Shown: in pieces, positions 35,711 to 48,175 of the stretch
Layout of the letters: every line of letters starts with the position of its first letter
Position numbering within the stretch: the first letter of the stretch is position 1
Source of the DNA: Escarpia spicata
Lineage: Eukaryota; Annelida; Polychaeta; Sabellida; Siboglinidae
DNA length: 64,000 bases
Direction of reading: 5' to 3'
Assembly: GCA_963995525.1 (NCBI GenBank)
Contig: OZ023214.1
Span: forward strand, 30,873,518 to 30,937,517
Made by a program: the position numbers and the translations under genes
The notes under the pieces: generated by a model
Databases searched by the model: none
What the model saw: only the letters and a program-made list of their open reading frames with translations
What the model was told of the DNA's origin: nothing

Positions 35711-36654
35711 TTACTGACTCTGTCAGGTAACAAGGCCAAGGGTTAAGTGCAAGAAAAACATGACCACAACCAAGTACCAGTGGTCAAGTGGAAACCATAC
35801 CTCTACTGAGTACCAGTGATAAAATGGAAACCACAACTCAACACAATGACACAATCATGATTACTGACTTTTATCAATCATGATTACTACATTTACAAGT
35901 AGTGTCTTGTTGTTTTATATCTTCCCCTCTATATTCAAGAGTAAAGGTTAAAACATACCTCAGAATGCACTATTTTAAAGCTAGTTTTAAACAAATCTCA
36001 GGGGGAGCATGCCCTCGGACCCCCCTAGCAACGCTTTCCGCCTGCGGCGCTCACGTACCCCATCCCTGCCACCTCACCCATCATTTCACCTAGGGGAAAC
36101 ACTGGGTATAAATATCAGCATTTCTTTCATTTTGTTTATTAATTAATTAATTTTAAATCCATCCTTAACATTTGAATTGGCAGCGCCAGATCATCTCAAA
36201 AGTAATCTGTTTCACTACCTGGAAGATGTGTACAAGTCCAGCAATAAAATATACCCCCTGCAGGGTGAAACAAGCCTGTGTGTCATTAAAACATGTTTTT
36301 TTAATATTTGCATGTTTTGTTTACACTATGAAGAAAAAAACTGTAATGTGTAAACACCTAAGAGTAGATCAGGGGCAATTTCATTAGTTTTTTCAAAACG
36401 TTTTGAGTGGAATTGGACCTTTCTGCAAACCTTTCAATTATTAATTATAATATACTGGGTAATAGTATATAATAAAAAGGTGGGGTATCATTTTTTTTCC
36501 TTGAAATGTCAAAACTAGAATAATAAAAATGATCAATGTACTTACCCTACAACCGGGCATCACTAGAAGAAACTTGACTTGTGGAGTGTCGGGTGCAACG
36601 GCCTTCAGTTTATATCACCGTCAGACGGACATAACTGTTCAGTTTAGTCACTCG
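35711..36654. other. intergenic, no gene seen
   Basis: Low-complexity and repeat-like DNA. A GC-rich block at 36000-36080 (AGCATGCCCTCGGACCCCCC) looks like a transposon fragment. No coding sequence is recognised. Confidence 0.35.
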
Positions 36655-37065
36655 TTTATATTGAGCCTGTTTATATCCAATGTTGAGCCTGTTTATATCC
36701 AATGTTGCACCTGTCATTATCCAATGCTGAGCCTGTCAATATGCAATATTGCGCCTGTTTATATCCAATTTTGCACCTGTCAATATCCAATGTTGAGCCT
36801 GTCAATATCCAATGTTGCGCCTGTTTATATCCAATTTTGCGCCTGCTTATACCCAATGTTGCGCCTGTTTATACCAAATGTTGAGCCTGTTAATATCCAA
36901 TGTTGAGCCTGTTTATATCCAATGTTGAACCTCTTTATATCCAATGTTGAGCCTGTCATTATCCAATGTTGAGCTTACTTATATCCAATGTTGAGCCTGT
37001 TTATATCCAATGCTGAGCCTGTTTGTGTCCAATGTTGATTGAGTCTCTTGTATCCAAAGTTGAGC
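36655..37065 (+). repeat. 22-bp minisatellite
   Basis: About 18 units of TTGAGCCTGTTTATATCCAA plus TG, with frequent single-base variants (GAGCC/GCGCC/GCACC, TTTAT/TCAAT/TCATT). Open frames through it are repeat artefacts. Confidence 0.93.
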
Positions 37066-37153
37066 CAGAAATATGAATATGTTTGTGACTGCTGTTCTTG
37101 GTACACAATCTTCTCACAAATAAGATTAATATAACTTATTAGTTGATATTGTA

Positions 37154-37514
37154 CTATTTACAGTCACTCATAACCGAGTCATAATTATGAGTATGACTCA
37201 ACCGGTGAGTGTAGACACTCATAACTGAGTCATATGGGAATGACTCAACCGGGATGAAGTCTGTCTGGAGTAATCCTTCCATGGACCCCCATAAAGTTCC
37301 CCAATCAACAAACATTCCAACACTTCCACTAGTGATTTCTCTCACAAACACGTCGTCTTTGACAAAAGTTGTTCACGTGATTCTGTGAGTATGATACTGA
37401 ACTCTGTCATATTTCACTGGCACAACAATCTTCTCTTTGATGTCAACTGCACTTGTCTTGATGACACAGTTGTCACACACTGGCCTCTTGCTTGTTGGGG
37501 ACTCTGGAAAATAA
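37154..37514 (-). pseudogene. possible exon(s) of an unidentified protein, broken
   Basis: A minus-strand acceptor TTTATTTTCCAG precedes about 37505. The frame then gives KRPVCDNCVIKTSAVDIKEK and VVPVKYDRVQYHTHRIT, ending at a TGA near 37376. A one-frame-shifted continuation gives DDVFVREITSGSVGMFVDWG and LLQTDFIPVESFPYD to about 37220. Both halves look protein-like and contiguous, which suggests one ancestral coding exon broken by a frameshift, or two exons. I do not recognise the family. Confidence 0.3.
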
Positions 37515-38180
37515 ACACAATACAATAAATACAAGATGGAAATATAAGTTCTGACCACTATTCACTTGCTAACCCAGTTCTGCTTTGGAAACCCAAGGGG
37601 CCTCGGAGACATGACATGGCCCTGTGAGACACTGGTCTCAGTGAGACTTGTCTGGCTGCCACAATGTCAGACAGAACACAGTGGAAACAATCATTATAAA
37701 TGTCTCTGTTAAGTGGATGACATAAAAAGTATTCACTTGGTTTGTCCTGTTTGCTCTGTGGCCATGGTTTATTAGTATGCAATCTACCTGCTTGTTTATT
37801 AATATACATTTGTTGTAATAATGCCAATAAGTATATCTGCGATGAAAACAGATTTGTTAGCGGTATTTATGAATCCCGCTGATAGGCCCTGTTTATCTCA
37901 TTGATTTGTGGGATTATTATAATGAGATCTTCCAACTTGAATTGTTGGAGACGAAGAATAATGAAGGAAAATTCAACTGTAATTATTACGGTAATCCACT
38001 GACAAAAAGTTGTACTTAATTTGACATTTAAACTGGCTTATATTTCAGTTAGTGCACTCAACCAATTGTGGTTGTTTTAACGTATTTGGATAGTCGACTG
38101 ATGTTTATTGCATATGCCATAGATATGTAGAATCTCCCGCATCGACACTACATGTCTCACTGCACATGTCTTTTCTCCGA
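37515..38180. other. intergenic, no gene seen
   Basis: AT-rich. A minus-strand open frame at 37827-37558 has no recognisable domain. Confidence 0.35.
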
Positions 38181-38184
38181 GGAG

Positions 38185-38546
38185 CTTCGATTACTTCCGG
38201 TGAGAAGTGGATAAACGTAAACAATACCACATCCGCATATTAATTAATTTGTGAGCCGTGTCAAATGAAGAATAATGGTCAACTATTGAATTGGGGCACA
38301 CGGTGAGTGGAAACTTGGGATATTAGCTATAGAACAGTCTAATCAGACGGGCTGTCATGACGCGGCGGAATTTCAAAGACGACTAACAATTAAGTTGAAG
38401 ATAGTGACAGTGAAATACAAAGTGACTCTTCAAAGACTATGCTGTGGATGAATTCTTCAGAATGCTATTTTAGTATATGTTGTGCTGCGAATGCCTGCGA
38501 TCAACTTGGACGGTAACAGATAATTAATCCAAACCAGCACAAAACA
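38185..38546 (+). promoter_or_regulatory. candidate promoter/5' UTR with ETS-type motif
   Basis: ATTACTTCCGGTGAG near 38190 contains ACTTCCGG, the classic ETS-factor core found in many housekeeping promoters. It lies about 350 bp upstream of a candidate first coding exon. Assignment is by motif and position only. Confidence 0.3.
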
Positions 38547-38590
38547 ATGTCTAATGAAACGTCTGTCAATTGCATACTCGGACTGCTAAG
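38547..38590 (+). CDS. candidate first coding exon, unknown gene
   Basis: ATG at 38547 (A at -3) opens MSNETSVNCILGLL, then a strong donor CTAAG|GTAAGC at 38591, leaving phase 2. It is short but neatly bounded, with a promoter-like motif upstream. No downstream exon could be linked within the window and the protein is not recognised. Confidence 0.35.
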
Positions 38591-39476
38591 GTAAGCGCCT
38601 AGTCCTAGACCTAGGCTAGGGTAGGCAATATGTCAATAATAGTTACCCATTTTTTTCCTGTTAATAATCTGCAGAACGTTTTGAGATCTCATTTAAACTC
38701 CTATTTATGTAAAACTTATTTTGACACACCAATGGCTATATAATATATATATACAGGTAGTCTCATGCACGTGTTAGCTAATGTAGAACTGTGTGCAAGT
38801 GTATTCAAACAACGATAAGATCAATATGCCTATGTCATAATACAATAAACCACCACTAACAGTATAATAATAACATTTTAATATAGTGATTTGTTTCATG
38901 TTGTTATAATTATAGTAGAAATTACATTTCAATTATTTGACTAATTAATTATTAATTTAACTTATTAAATTAACATGTGTAATTGTCTTTTAGACACATT
39001 TTGTTTTTAACATGATTAATTGTATACAAATAATGTTCTTATTTTTATCTTGTTATTGCCTATGAGCTTTTTTTAACCCAGAGATATTATGGTACATTTA
39101 CTACATTGCAAATGAAGACTACTTTTACAACCGTTTTCATCCCAAATATGTGTTCATGTGGGACATGCTTGTAATCCACTTGGAACATGTACAAGGGAAA
39201 GGATGCAGAAGTCTCACAGAGTCAAAAAATGATACATAGTTATGCCGGGAAACATGTTTATGAATTTAAATGTATGCATAGTTCCAACAGGAGCTAAGGC
39301 ATGCATGAGTTGAAGCTGAAACACAAATATGCAATTGCACATTTTTTATTTTGGTCAATTCTAGTCATACATATTGACACTTGAAAGTTGAGATGTCAAG
39401 TGACTGAAGTGAGCAACATCTTAGCTAATTCCACATCATACATCATAACATACTGAGTTGACCACAAAGAGAGGTT
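38591..39476. other. AT-rich, no gene seen
   Basis: This would be the first part of the intron if the exon at 38547-38590 is real. No conserved coding sequence or RNA gene is seen. Confidence 0.4.
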
Positions 39477-40402
39477 TGACTGTGCACAGCTTCAAATCCA
39501 GGCTAGTCTACAGAAAAAGAAAGCAAGAAGAACACAGGCACTAGGCCGAGACAGACTGATTACACTTCTAGACAAGCAGGGTAGAGAAATACTAGACCAA
39601 GATATGATCATGGAACAAATAGAGGAATTCTACACTGAGCTATACAACAGTGAACATAGTACCATAATTCACACCGACCTGAAAGAGGTACCAGAGATAA
39701 CATCATGGGAGATGGATATGAACAATGGGAAGACATCAGGTAACGACCATGTAAATGTTGAAACATTAAAAGCAGGAGAAGATACCATCTTGAAGACACT
39801 GAGAGCAAGCAGGATTCAGAAGCAGGTACCGGGTACTAAATGACAGATCACATATACATCGTAAACCAACTGAAAGAGAAGTGCCGAGAATGTAATATCC
39901 TGCTCTGCATTGTTTTCGTCGACTACGAGTAGGCTTTCGACTTGGTGCAAACTCAAGCAATACTGACCTTCCTTCAAGAACGGGGAATAGAAAACGTGTA
40001 CATCGAACTCCTGAAAGACACCTATACCAACAGCTCGGTGACAGTCCACCTACCGGTACACAAAAAGATCAACAAGATCAACATCGAGAGAGGAGTACAA
40101 CAGGGTGACAGCATATCGCCCAAGGTGTTCACGGTAACACTTTAAAACATATTCCGAAGACTGACCTGGGAAACCAGAGGCTTGAGGACAGACGGAGAAT
40201 ATCTCAGTCATCTTCGCCTCGCTGACGACATACACATCTCGAAGATAAAAATGATGTTAGAAAATGACACACCAATATATATATATATATATATATCAGC
40301 ATGAGAACGTTGAAAGCTACATCTATCTGGGACAGTGATAAAGTAACAGAGACAAAAACAAAGACAAGGAGATTCAAAGTAGAATCACCATCGGCTGGAC
40401 AG
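39477..40402 (+). mobile_element. RTE-type LINE reverse transcriptase fragment
   Basis: The frames give RLITLLDKQGREILDQ, EEFYTELYNSEHST and MNNGKTSGNDHVNVETLKAG (39560-39790), then IVFVDYE*AFDLVQTQAILT (39900-39960) and QQGDSISPKVFT with RLTWETRGLRTDGEYLSHLR plus LADDI (40090-40240). These are RTE-clade RT motifs; the catalytic box reads LADD in place of the usual FADD. Multiple stops and frameshifts and an (AT)n at 40277-40297 show it is dead. A hAT-derived segment follows directly and may have interrupted it. Confidence 0.75.
40277..40297. repeat. (AT)n microsatellite
   Basis: About ten AT dinucleotides inside the RTE-like LINE fragment. Confidence 0.9.
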
Positions 40403-41690
40403 CAGACCTGGGGCCGAAGCACTTGGTACTCGTGTACTCGAGTACATTTTCGAAGTACTCGTACTCATAAAACTTGTGGGTCATGGACTCGTACTTATAC
40501 TGATTGTACTCAGATTTTACAAGTACATTACGAGTACATCTGAGTACTTTCTCAATATGTACTGGGGAAAATAAATATATTTGGTTATAAAATGCAACTT
40601 TCCTGAAATATTTTAATGTTCAACTATTTTTTAAATACTTTGTTATTTCTAATAGAATACCACCTTACCATCCCTAAACGTAGTAGTTTCTCATTCTCTG
40701 ATAACTGTGAATATGATACCCAAACATGGCAACAGGCAGCATCTTTTCCCAGTCAGAAACACCCTGTTAAGCAAACAATAATTGTAGGCTATCAGTTCAG
40801 GCCCTAAACCTGTTTGTTTAACTGAGCCACCAGGATGTCCATAAAGAGCCAATTAGCAGTTAACCCACCAGTTAGACAGGAAATGCCTTTGATGTAGTCT
40901 GGAGACCATGCCACTTGACAGTGGCTGACAGAGCTAACTGCTAACAACAAGAACTGCCAGTCTTCCTCTATGGAAGTAAGGTGGCTCAAGTCAGACTGCT
41001 TCCTATACTTGTATAATCCCATGCCAGCAGCCTGGCTAAAATGTCCGAAGGGGATGCTGAGCCTGTTATGTGGACATGTGCTAACCGTCTCAACAACTAG
41101 TAGTCTATGATCAGGAAATATAAACTGCAAACTTATAATATCAGCAGATTGCTGATTGTAGAGGTGAACGAATGCCTCAGTCAGCCATGTACAGATCATC
41201 ACAGTGACCCACTGCAGTTCTGAGTTTTCCAACTCTGGCTCAGTTGGTCCCTCACCATCTCAGCATTCCAACCTCATCAGCCCCAGTTGACAGGGTATTT
41301 AGTACAGCCGAGAAAGTATTCTGCCCTGAACGGTGCAGCCTGAAAGACTCAACCTGTGAACAACTCATGTTCATTCGGTGCAATGGAAAATAGATGATAA
41401 GATCATTCGATGCCACTGAAATGAATGCCAATGAAGTGAATTTCATTGTTGATAAAACAGAGGTTTTATTAGTTTTCCTCATAAAAAAATTGATCAACTG
41501 CCATTGCATATTCACTTGTGCCGAGTTATAAAAATTTGATTAATTAATAATAAAAAAATACATTATTATTTAATATTTATATTTTGTTTAATATACTCAT
41601 ACTTTTACTTGTACTCGTTGGAATGTACTCGTACTCAGCTTTTAACAATATACTCGTACTTATCCATCATCAAAGTACTTACTAACAAGG
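40403..41690 (+). mobile_element. degenerate hAT element with TACTCG subterminal repeats
   Basis: The left end starts CAGACCTGGGGCCGAAG and is followed by clustered GTACTCG/TACTCGTA words to about 40545. A matching cluster of TACTCGTAC words lies at 41595-41680. Between them is a C-terminal hAT transposase remnant (41229-41393). hAT elements typically have such subterminal repeats. I could not find a matching right terminal repeat or target duplication, so the right boundary is approximate. Confidence 0.6.
41229..41393 (+). pseudogene. hAT transposase C-terminal dimerisation domain fragment
   Basis: A 54-codon open stretch ending in TAG at 41391 reads LAQLVPHHLSIPTSSAPVDR, VFSTAEKVFCPERCSLKD and EQLMFIRCN. 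This is the hAT-C dimerisation region: the SIP-TSAP-ERVFS signature followed by R-x2-L and a final L-FI-x-N. The remainder of the transposase (zinc finger and RNase-H-like core) is not recognisable upstream, so it is a non-functional remnant. Confidence 0.8.
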
Positions 41691-41693
41691 CGA

Positions 41694-42480
41694 AAACCTG
41701 GTGGAGAATCTGGACACAGCGTAATCTGGGCCCACCACACCGGATCCCCTTGTGGCTAGTCAACTAGAACTTTACCCTCGCAAACATGTTGTGCGACTTT
41801 GTTTCACAAATACTAACTTAATTAGTTACATTTCACGTGGAGTTTCTAAACAGGTTGACGTATATTGTATTACTTACTTGACAGGCATACATATTTCCAA
41901 TGTCAATAAACGCTATTCCAGATATCCAGTGTTATTTGGGACCAATTCGTCGCAAGAATAATGACAGCGAATTTACTTAACAAACGGTAGCGCCACCTCA
42001 CGGTGTCTGTATTATTGCGTCAACGGCAAAGCCACTAGAGTACTGACCTCACGCGGACAGTTTGTAAAGATCTATAGATATGTAGAAATCGAGTGTGAAC
42101 ATGTTTTTTTAACGAATTATTGACAAAAGGCGAGTCCAGAAAAAAGGGCCATGAGTGATCAGTCCCCATCGTCATCAGCTGAGATCTACACCCAACAGCG
42201 TGTTCGCGTGTGGTTGTGATTTGAGTAGACTATGCAGTATTTATTTTATTTTATGTTATGTTATTGGGTTAAGGTTCATGCAGAGTAAAATAGTTATTTT
42301 AGTCCCGCATCTTGTGTGCCTGCTGTAATGTTGAAATTAAATCGTTGAATTGCTCTTTTACTTTTACTCTTACTTCAAGTAATTTTGAGGTGAGTTATTT
42401 GTAATTTTATTCAAGTACAAGATAAAAGTAGTTTAGTCAACACTGCGGATTTAACAGCGTTATCCAACATATAGCTGTTA
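41694..42480. other. intergenic, no gene seen
   Basis: No conserved coding sequence on either strand. A short plus-strand open frame at 41752-41961 has no recognisable motif. Confidence 0.4.
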
Positions 42481-43500
42481 CGGTCGGTGAACAAGAACAA
42501 TTACAACCATCTTCCGTCCGTGATCTTGGGGTTATATATACGATCAACGCCTATAAGTAAGACCCAACACGTAAACATTCCCTATGGCTATGCCGAACTG
42601 GATATTACCACGTCAGAAACATCGGGAAAATCCGTCGATACCTCACCCATATGACGCAGCGAAGACACTCGTTCATGCTCTCATAACATCAAGACTTGAT
42701 TACTTTAATTCCTTACTGCATGACTTGCCCGTGAATCAACTTGCGGAAATGCAACGTCTGCAGAATGCACGCGCGCGTATAATCACAAGAACCAGCCGCC
42801 GCTCGCATATCACTCCCGTTCTAAAGGAGCTTCACTGGCGTCCAGTCCATCGTCGAATACAATATAAGATCATGTCACATACCTACCGTGCTGTACACCA
42901 CCAAGCACCACTATATTTGAGCGAACTGCTGTCTATTATTTGTACAGACCAATACGCTCTGCTCTCTACGATCTGAATTTACAATCTTGGTGACTGTGCT
43001 ACGAACTCGAACAGTCACATACGGAGATCAGACATTTTCCAAAGCAGCGTCGACTTTGTGGAACAGTTTGCCTGCTACCATCAGAAACTCTAACAGCTGC
43101 ATCAGCTTTCAACGGCAGCTAAAAAAAACTTCACATTTGGATAGAAGTATGATTTATGCCTGAACAATACATGTCTTACGGCTGTAATCAATCTCACCTA
43201 ATATGTTTATTATTATTATTATTATCAGTCTATTGTATTTTATTCCATGCTCATGATATATCATCTTACTATTTTAATCCCACTTGATCCTTGTAACTGT
43301 ATAACCGTTAGTGTAAAAAATCAATATTTTAAACTATTTAATTCGATATACGATTCCTAGATAATATTTTCTTAAATTACTTAACATACTATTTTATGAT
43401 TTACATGTTTAGTGGAATTATCAGTGTATTGTAAAGCACCGTAGAGCACTATGTGATTATGGCGCTATATATATTTCGTATTTTATTGTTTATTATTATT
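42481..43500 (+). mobile_element. CR1-like LINE, 3' portion only
   Basis: An open stretch at 42584-42976 encodes the C-terminal third of a CR1 RT protein: ALITSRLDYFNSLLHDLPVN, MQRLQNARARIITRTSRRSH and PVLKELHWRPVHRRIQYKI. A second frame near 43020-43130 gives the terminal WNSLPATIRNSNS..FQRQLK. The 3' end has a (TTA)n run at 43205-43225 and GCGCTATATATA-like sequence to 43500. It is 5' truncated, as usual for LINE insertions. Confidence 0.8.
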
Positions 43501-43674
43501 ATGTCAAGGGCCTTTGGTGCAAATCTTCTAAATTTAATGGCGTTAAATTATGGAATTAATTTCCACTAATACATACATACATACATCCAATTCGGTCTTC
43601 AAGCAAATGTGCCTATGTACCGCTCTTTAACCAATCCTTAGTCAATGCTGCTTTATAATCGAATTTGACAGGCT

Positions 43675-43830
43675 GGTGCATCCATAATATATCAAGTCGC
43701 GATGATGTCCGATTGAACAGGTCCGCCAGGGGTAAAGTGAAAAGCGTTTTGAGCAGTCCTGTCGACTGGATACTGCCCTATGTATTTTATATATTACCTT
43801 ATTATATATTATATATTACCTTTACTTTTT
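43675..43830 (+). mobile_element. short retroelement tail, copy 3
   Basis: It holds CGATTGAACAGGTCCGCCAG, GGTAAAGTGAAAAGCGTTTT and GAGCAGTCCTG, then a TATATTACCTTTACTTTT tail. Same family as 4805, 35590 and 60900. Confidence 0.6.
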
Positions 43831-44139
43831 ACTTTTATAGAATGCTCTATTAGTATAGTGTATGTAATGATTTATATAAGGATATGACATTAGTCCCAAG
43901 CAAAGTACATATGAGAATTCAACCGGTATAACTCCGATCGTTTCTGCAAGTGAAAATACCAAATCCCACAAGAGTGAGGTTTTTACATTGCGATATGTCA
44001 AGTTGACGGTAAAATACCGTTACACGGTTCAAGTTGGTGAAGGTTGGTTCGTTGAATGACAGCCGTAATGAACCAAGAAGGTGTTTATTGTGACGCCAAT
44101 GTATAATAGTGTCAATGTGTTTTAATCAAGTTTCATACA

Positions 44140-44178
44140 CACACGCACACGCGCACGCGCACACACACACACACACGC
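44140..44178. repeat. (AC)n microsatellite
   Basis: CACACACG-type dinucleotide run. A second, longer run lies at 44407-44575. Confidence 0.9.
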
Positions 44179-44189
44179 CGTTGCCGTTG

Positions 44190-44352
44190 TCGGGTGATGC
44201 CGGTACAGAGGCCCACCACCAACCTGCTAAGCCTACTGCACCCGGACCTCAGAGTGACGGGCGTCAGGCTGAGGTCGCGCTATGACATCAAGACTGTGAG
44301 AGAGCTGGCGGAAGACCGCACGGGATGGAGGAAACTTTACGGTGACTGATTG
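44190..44352 (+). mobile_element. LINE ORF2 extreme C-terminus fragment
   Basis: The open stretch reads RPTTNLLSLLHPDLRVTGVR, then DIKTVRELAEDRTGWRKLYG and a stop. The closing pattern (ELAEDR-x-WR) is that of the end of RTE/Ingi-like LINE polyproteins. It lies between two CA microsatellites. Confidence 0.5.
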
Positions 44353-44406
44353 CGACATTAAGATGTCCCCCAGACTATTTATGTCGCAGGAACAGTACAC
44401 CAACAT

Positions 44407-44575
44407 CATCGACACACACACGCGCACGCGCACGCTCACGCTCACGCACACGCACACGCACACGCACACGCACCCACACACCCACAGACACACACTCGCA
44501 CACACCTACACGCACTCGCACACACGCGGACACACACGTACGCACGCACACACACACACTCACACACATATACAC
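44407..44575. repeat. (AC)n/(ACGC)n microsatellite
   Basis: Mixed CACACA, CACGCA and CTCACG units over about 170 bp. Open frames across it on both strands are artefacts. Confidence 0.93.
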
Positions 44576-44599
44576 ACAGAAAGTCCTCCTTTCGTGGCA

Positions 44600-47500
44600 A
44601 GTTATTATGTACATTTGCCTTTGGTCTGAGCATTACTCGCCAAATGGACCTACTTTCATCTCAATAGCCAGCGTCGCTGGTACACAAGCCCCGCTCACAA
44701 ATCGTTACATAACTAATCTGAAACTGTGCAATACTCGGCATCAGATCATGAGTTTCTGCTATGGAGGGCGTGTGCATTTTAATATCACACGCACCATGGT
44801 CTGCGAGGATCGGGCGTTCATCCGAATCCATGTTTATGTACCACCCCTAACAACAACAAAGATTGATATAGTTATGAGTTGATATATTTAATTAGTTTTA
44901 TCTACACAATGTCAAGGTGTACTTACAAAGCTGTAGGTTACCACACCCAAATTGCTTACCAATAATTATTGCAGTGATTTTATATTATTGTTTCACTAAT
45001 ATGAAGTGCCTATCAGTAATACTAGTAATAGTTACGACTAGCTACCGTAGAACAGTGACGTCATTTTGCTGTATTGTATGCTACAGCACAACGTTTTGCG
45101 ATTCATTCTCAAGTCGGTATGAACATAGTCAACGTAAATACAAATATGGTTGCATAGTTTGCTAGATACTATATCTTATCCCACGATAACGGTCTTTTAT
45201 CTAACGAATGCTGCATACTATGTAACCGATGCGTTATTGTTATTGCAAGCGTTTTTAAAAATAGTTTTTCAATGTATGTTGACCAGTTGATCATTACTTT
45301 CACAAAGTGGTCTTGAATCGTACAACTTGGTGATAAAACGACTGATAGTGTTAAACCCTTTTACGACAAGTCATGGGGGAATATAGATATATCAACAACA
45401 TAAGACAGGTTGTACAAGACGTTCAAGTATTTTGTCATAAAACTATCCGATCAGTATGAGTTAAACTTGAGTTACCACATAGAGTCACTCAACAGAAAGG
45501 TTAGGGAAATGGTCTTCTTAGTTCTACAACACCAAACTTATGGTTTTCTACAGAGGTCCCCCAAACCAGCTCTATCGGCGAGTTTTCAGACAAATCTGTA
45601 TTTTGTAAGACTGCATCTAAATCTGTTGGAAAATCCAAGCGACAATTAAATGGGTAGCTGTGAGGTGAAAAAAGCAAAGTACAGCATCAGGCAAGCAGTA
45701 GAATTATTACACTATGAAGTTATATGCTTTCACGAATAGCAGGATTGGCCAGCAAAGCAAAGGAAGTTAAATATCACCATTCACGCCGAAGAGAATACAT
45801 TAAAAGAGCACTACCAGTACCCACGACTAACATGTAAAGCAGCTGCACACTGCAGCATTTGAAGCCTTAACACCGCATAAACACCACATTGATTGAAAAC
45901 CAAGGGTCTGAACTGCTTACCTCTCTGCACAACCGATATATGGAAAACATGGCAACGGTTGAAACTACATATCCAGCCCAAACGTTGTGTAAGAGCATTT
46001 AGAAACAATATCCTACTCAGTTGAGAAATGTAACTATAGCAACAAGCATGGACTGGTCGTATATACCGCAACTCTATGAGAGGAACGTGTCGTAAGGCGG
46101 GCTACCTTCGCTGATATATCGGCAGAAGAGGCAGCATTTCATCGCAGATCATTATCATGTTACTGAAGAGTACAAAGCAAGACATACCACATGCTATGAC
46201 AGCAGTAGCTTTGACACGCGCACAAGGAGAGACACCACCAGAGCTTGTGGATTCCCTCAGTGTTAGGCACCGGTTGCAGTGAGTCGTCTTCTAACGATCG
46301 AATTGAAGGACTTGTAAGTAAAGTCAGTGTCAGATGATGTCGTGTTCGCAACTACAAGGGGTTGAACAAAAGCGTCCATACACCTATGTATGGAACTGGA
46401 ATCAGGATTACGACAGGTAGCAGAACATTACTGGAAGTCATCAATCGCTTCGGCCATTCCACCAGTTATAAATAGTGTAGTAGAAACGGTTGAAACTGAC
46501 TTGGCCACAAATACATCAAACATACTTTGTACCAAGGCAGATGTTTTACACTAAGTCGCGGGTATGTGAGAATTAACATGGGATAACTACTAAGAGAGTG
46601 ACGAGATATTGTCGACACTTTGTTCGGCGGTGGTACTCCTCGTGATACTGTCCTCTTACTAACACATCGAAGACGAAACCTATTTTTAATCCAAAGATAA
46701 ATATGATGGACATACAAATGTTGATCCTCTCCCTGCGATTCTGCTTCCCAGCATGTAAACATCTAAAAGTTGATTTCCTTGTGAAATATACCACTTTGGT
46801 GCCTTATTGTGCGAAATCAAAGATCACAGTTTTCCAATTATATAATAAAGTTCTTGATATATCAAGACCATTACAAATGACCAAAATGGAGAACCTGAAA
46901 TCAAAGATCACAATAAGTGTGCGACAATGTCCATGGCTCTTGGGGAAACAGGCACGGTGCAATATTTTAAATATGCTTCTCATGTTTGGAGCACTTTCGA
47001 CGGCGGTGTAAAACAGTCCATCAAAACAAATTGGACATTTTTGTCAGGACGTCTCTTGGAAATTACGTGTACAGGTAACATGACCGCTAAGACGTTGCAA
47101 ATGGAAAGCTGCAAGCAGCAGCTTACAAAATAAACAAACAACGTGGGGAAATAAATGGTGTCCTGCTTACAGTTAGACGTGATGGAGTTATAGAAAAGAC
47201 TGAATAAATTTCAATTATTCTTGGCCAAGTCGTTTCCGGTGAATGATGAACAGACAAAACAGCAAAAACACATTCTATTTCTTCAATATCTGCAAGCTAA
47301 ACTGTATGAGGACAATTACCAAATACATTGGCAATGTGTATAAACTTGTGGAGCCAGAGCGACGAAGCAAATGACGGCGATATTTCTGGCGGACGAATCG
47401 CCGCTGGAGTAATCATTCCTTCGCAGACAGAATGTTCCTGTGCCGACATTTCCCGGTGAGTTTAGACAACCACAAGAAAGATTCTCGCTGTAGCGTTGAT

Positions 47501-48170
47501 GCATGCAACCCCAGGAGCAAAGAATGTCACGATGTAATATTCTACAATGCAGACAAACTTCTACCGTTGGTCAGTGTATTAATCGTGCATAAGTATAATT
47601 TCCACATTGTGGGAAACGCTCCTACGCCGACACCAACGATCCATGCGGAGGTGATTATTCTGTAGCAGATAGCTCTTGAGATGATCTGCGCGTGTCTGTG
47701 CGGCTTCAGAATGACCACCATCTTGGACAAACCAACCCACGCTTGGCTGTGCATCGAAACGAAACCGAAAGAAGACGTCCATATAGGTTTTTTAACGTAC
47801 AAAGTGGGGGGCATTGCCCCCAGCCCTTTCGTTTGCCTCCCCCCAGTCAGACCAACTTCCCCCAGTGTGCCACATTCCCCCAAACCAGCCCCTTGTAGGG
47901 CTTACTTTTTATTCGTTTATATGAAAGATTAATATAACACATTACATTAAGCTTTCATATATGCCTAAGGGTTATGAACACAATCATTAATGTATGCGTA
48001 AACTGCCCTTTTTACCCATTCGAAGTGCCCTTTTAAGACATTGCCCCCCAGTGAAAATTCAATAAAAAAACGCGCCCTGGTCTGGTCCAACTATTCGAAT
48101 TATCACATATCTCACCAAGGAACGATGCGTTGTCTTGGTCTGCATTAACAACGTTCATGTTGCCTCTGTC
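44600..48170. other. intergenic, no gene recognised
   Basis: Several open frames of 60-110 codons exist on both strands (for example 46703-47011 and 47432-47665 plus, 47542-47883 minus), but none has a family motif I can name. A C-rich/G-rich block at 47800-48080 with TTGCCCCCCAGTGAAAATTC and an AAAAAACGCGCCCTG edge looks like the end of a DNA transposon. Confidence 0.35.
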
Positions 48171-48175
48171 CGAAG

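Noticed and set aside
36529..36906. 125-codon frame with repeated PVYIQC-like words
   Set aside because: Mostly translation of the 22-bp minisatellite; the first 40 codons have no recognisable domain.
40804..41232. 142-codon minus-strand open frame
   Set aside because: It lies antisense within the hAT element whose plus strand carries the recognisable transposase domain; no motif of its own.
44233..44633. Cys/Val/Arg-rich minus-strand and Thr/His-rich plus-strand proteins
   Set aside because: Frames through the CA microsatellite.
47432..47665. Cytidine-deaminase-like HAE motif in a 77-codon frame
   Set aside because: Only three residues match; the PCxxC partner and the fold context are absent, so I treat it as chance.
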